This document shows positions 5,592 to 5,681 of a DNA stretch of 5,681 nt, piece after piece. Origin of the DNA: Desulfobacula sp. (GTDB lineage: Bacteria > Desulfobacterota > Desulfobacteria > Desulfobacterales > Desulfobacteraceae). The DNA lies in contig JAGLFI010000082.1 in the NCBI GenBank assembly GCA_023144585.1, positions 1-5,681 on the forward strand. The letters are read 5' to 3'. The notes below the pieces were generated by a model. It worked only from the letters and a program-made list of their open reading frames with translations, ran no database searches and was not told the origin of the DNA. Numbering within the stretch: the first letter of the stretch is position 1; each line of letters begins with the position of its first letter. The position numbers and the translations under genes were made by a program.

Positions 5592-5641
5592 TAGAAACTA
5601 TGAATTTTTTTCAAAAATAATTTTGAGAAAACCTGTTTCTA
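5592..5641. repeat. Nested inverted repeat, possible terminator or operator
   Basis: An outer pair TAGAAAC (5592-5598) and GTTTCTA (5635-5641) encloses an inner pair TCAAAA (5611-5616) and TTTTGA (5621-5626) with nearly the same centre. T-rich sequence follows on the plus strand (5642-5667). The stems are AT-rich and separated by unpaired stretches, so thermodynamic strength is low. Confidence 0.35.
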
Positions 5642-5681
5642 TATTTTCTAAATTTATTTTTTATTTTTTGCCAGAAAAAAA

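Larger units (their letters stand above)
5486..5681. other. Non-coding tail of the window
   Basis: No coding region is visible in these 196 AT-rich bases. They contain the hairpins at 5486-5524, a weak promoter-like pair pointing right (TTGTAT 5527-5532, 17-nt spacer, TATAAA 5550-5555), a short AAGAG-c-CTCTT palindrome (5580-5590), and the nested inverted repeat at 5592-5641. The last 40 bases are T-rich and end in an A-run cut by the window edge. Confidence 0.7.

Overview
The window looks like chromosome from an AT-rich anaerobic bacterium. My best inference is a sulfate reducer of the Desulfobacterota (Desulfobacteraceae-like). This rests on a class-A flavodiiron protein with the same ligand spacing as the Desulfovibrio enzyme, and on a PAS-coiled coil-LuxR regulator of a style common in that group. 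Nothing here proves the genus, and no mobile element, tRNA, rRNA or CRISPR array was seen.

Layout. Bases 1-860 (minus strand) hold the first 286 codons of a flavodiiron protein that runs off the left edge. Bases 861-1069 are a divergent intergenic region with a 21-bp interrupted palindrome, and to its right a terminator-like hairpin pointing right. Because that hairpin lies between two divergent genes, it must either end a short unannotated transcript or attenuate the gene to its right. From 1070 to 5485 everything reads rightward and tightly packed: an SRPBCC-YfcH/TIGR01777 fusion protein, a multi-pass membrane protein (possibly YndJ-like) 58 bp later, a DHH-family phosphoesterase overlapping it by 8 bp, then a PAS/LuxR regulator 16 bp later. 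The last 196 bp have no gene but contain two inverted-repeat structures.

Main oddity. The PAS regulator and the LuxR helix-turn-helix ORF behind it are in the same reading frame, separated by one TGA (5150-5152) in the middle of what is otherwise one 293-codon protein. A fresh nonsense mutation, a sequencing error, or recoding (stop readthrough or selenocysteine) could each explain this. I found no convincing SECIS-like hairpin by hand, so a mutation or a functional split is the more likely reading. The same gene lacks an ATG where its Shine-Dalgarno sequence would place one.

How the genes may work together is inference only. The flavodiiron protein would remove O2 or NO. The rightward set joins a probable ligand-binding/nucleotide-binding fusion protein, a membrane protein, a cytoplasmic phosphoesterase and a sensor-regulator, which is compatible with a small stress or envelope operon carrying its own regulator, but no pathway can be assigned from sequence alone.
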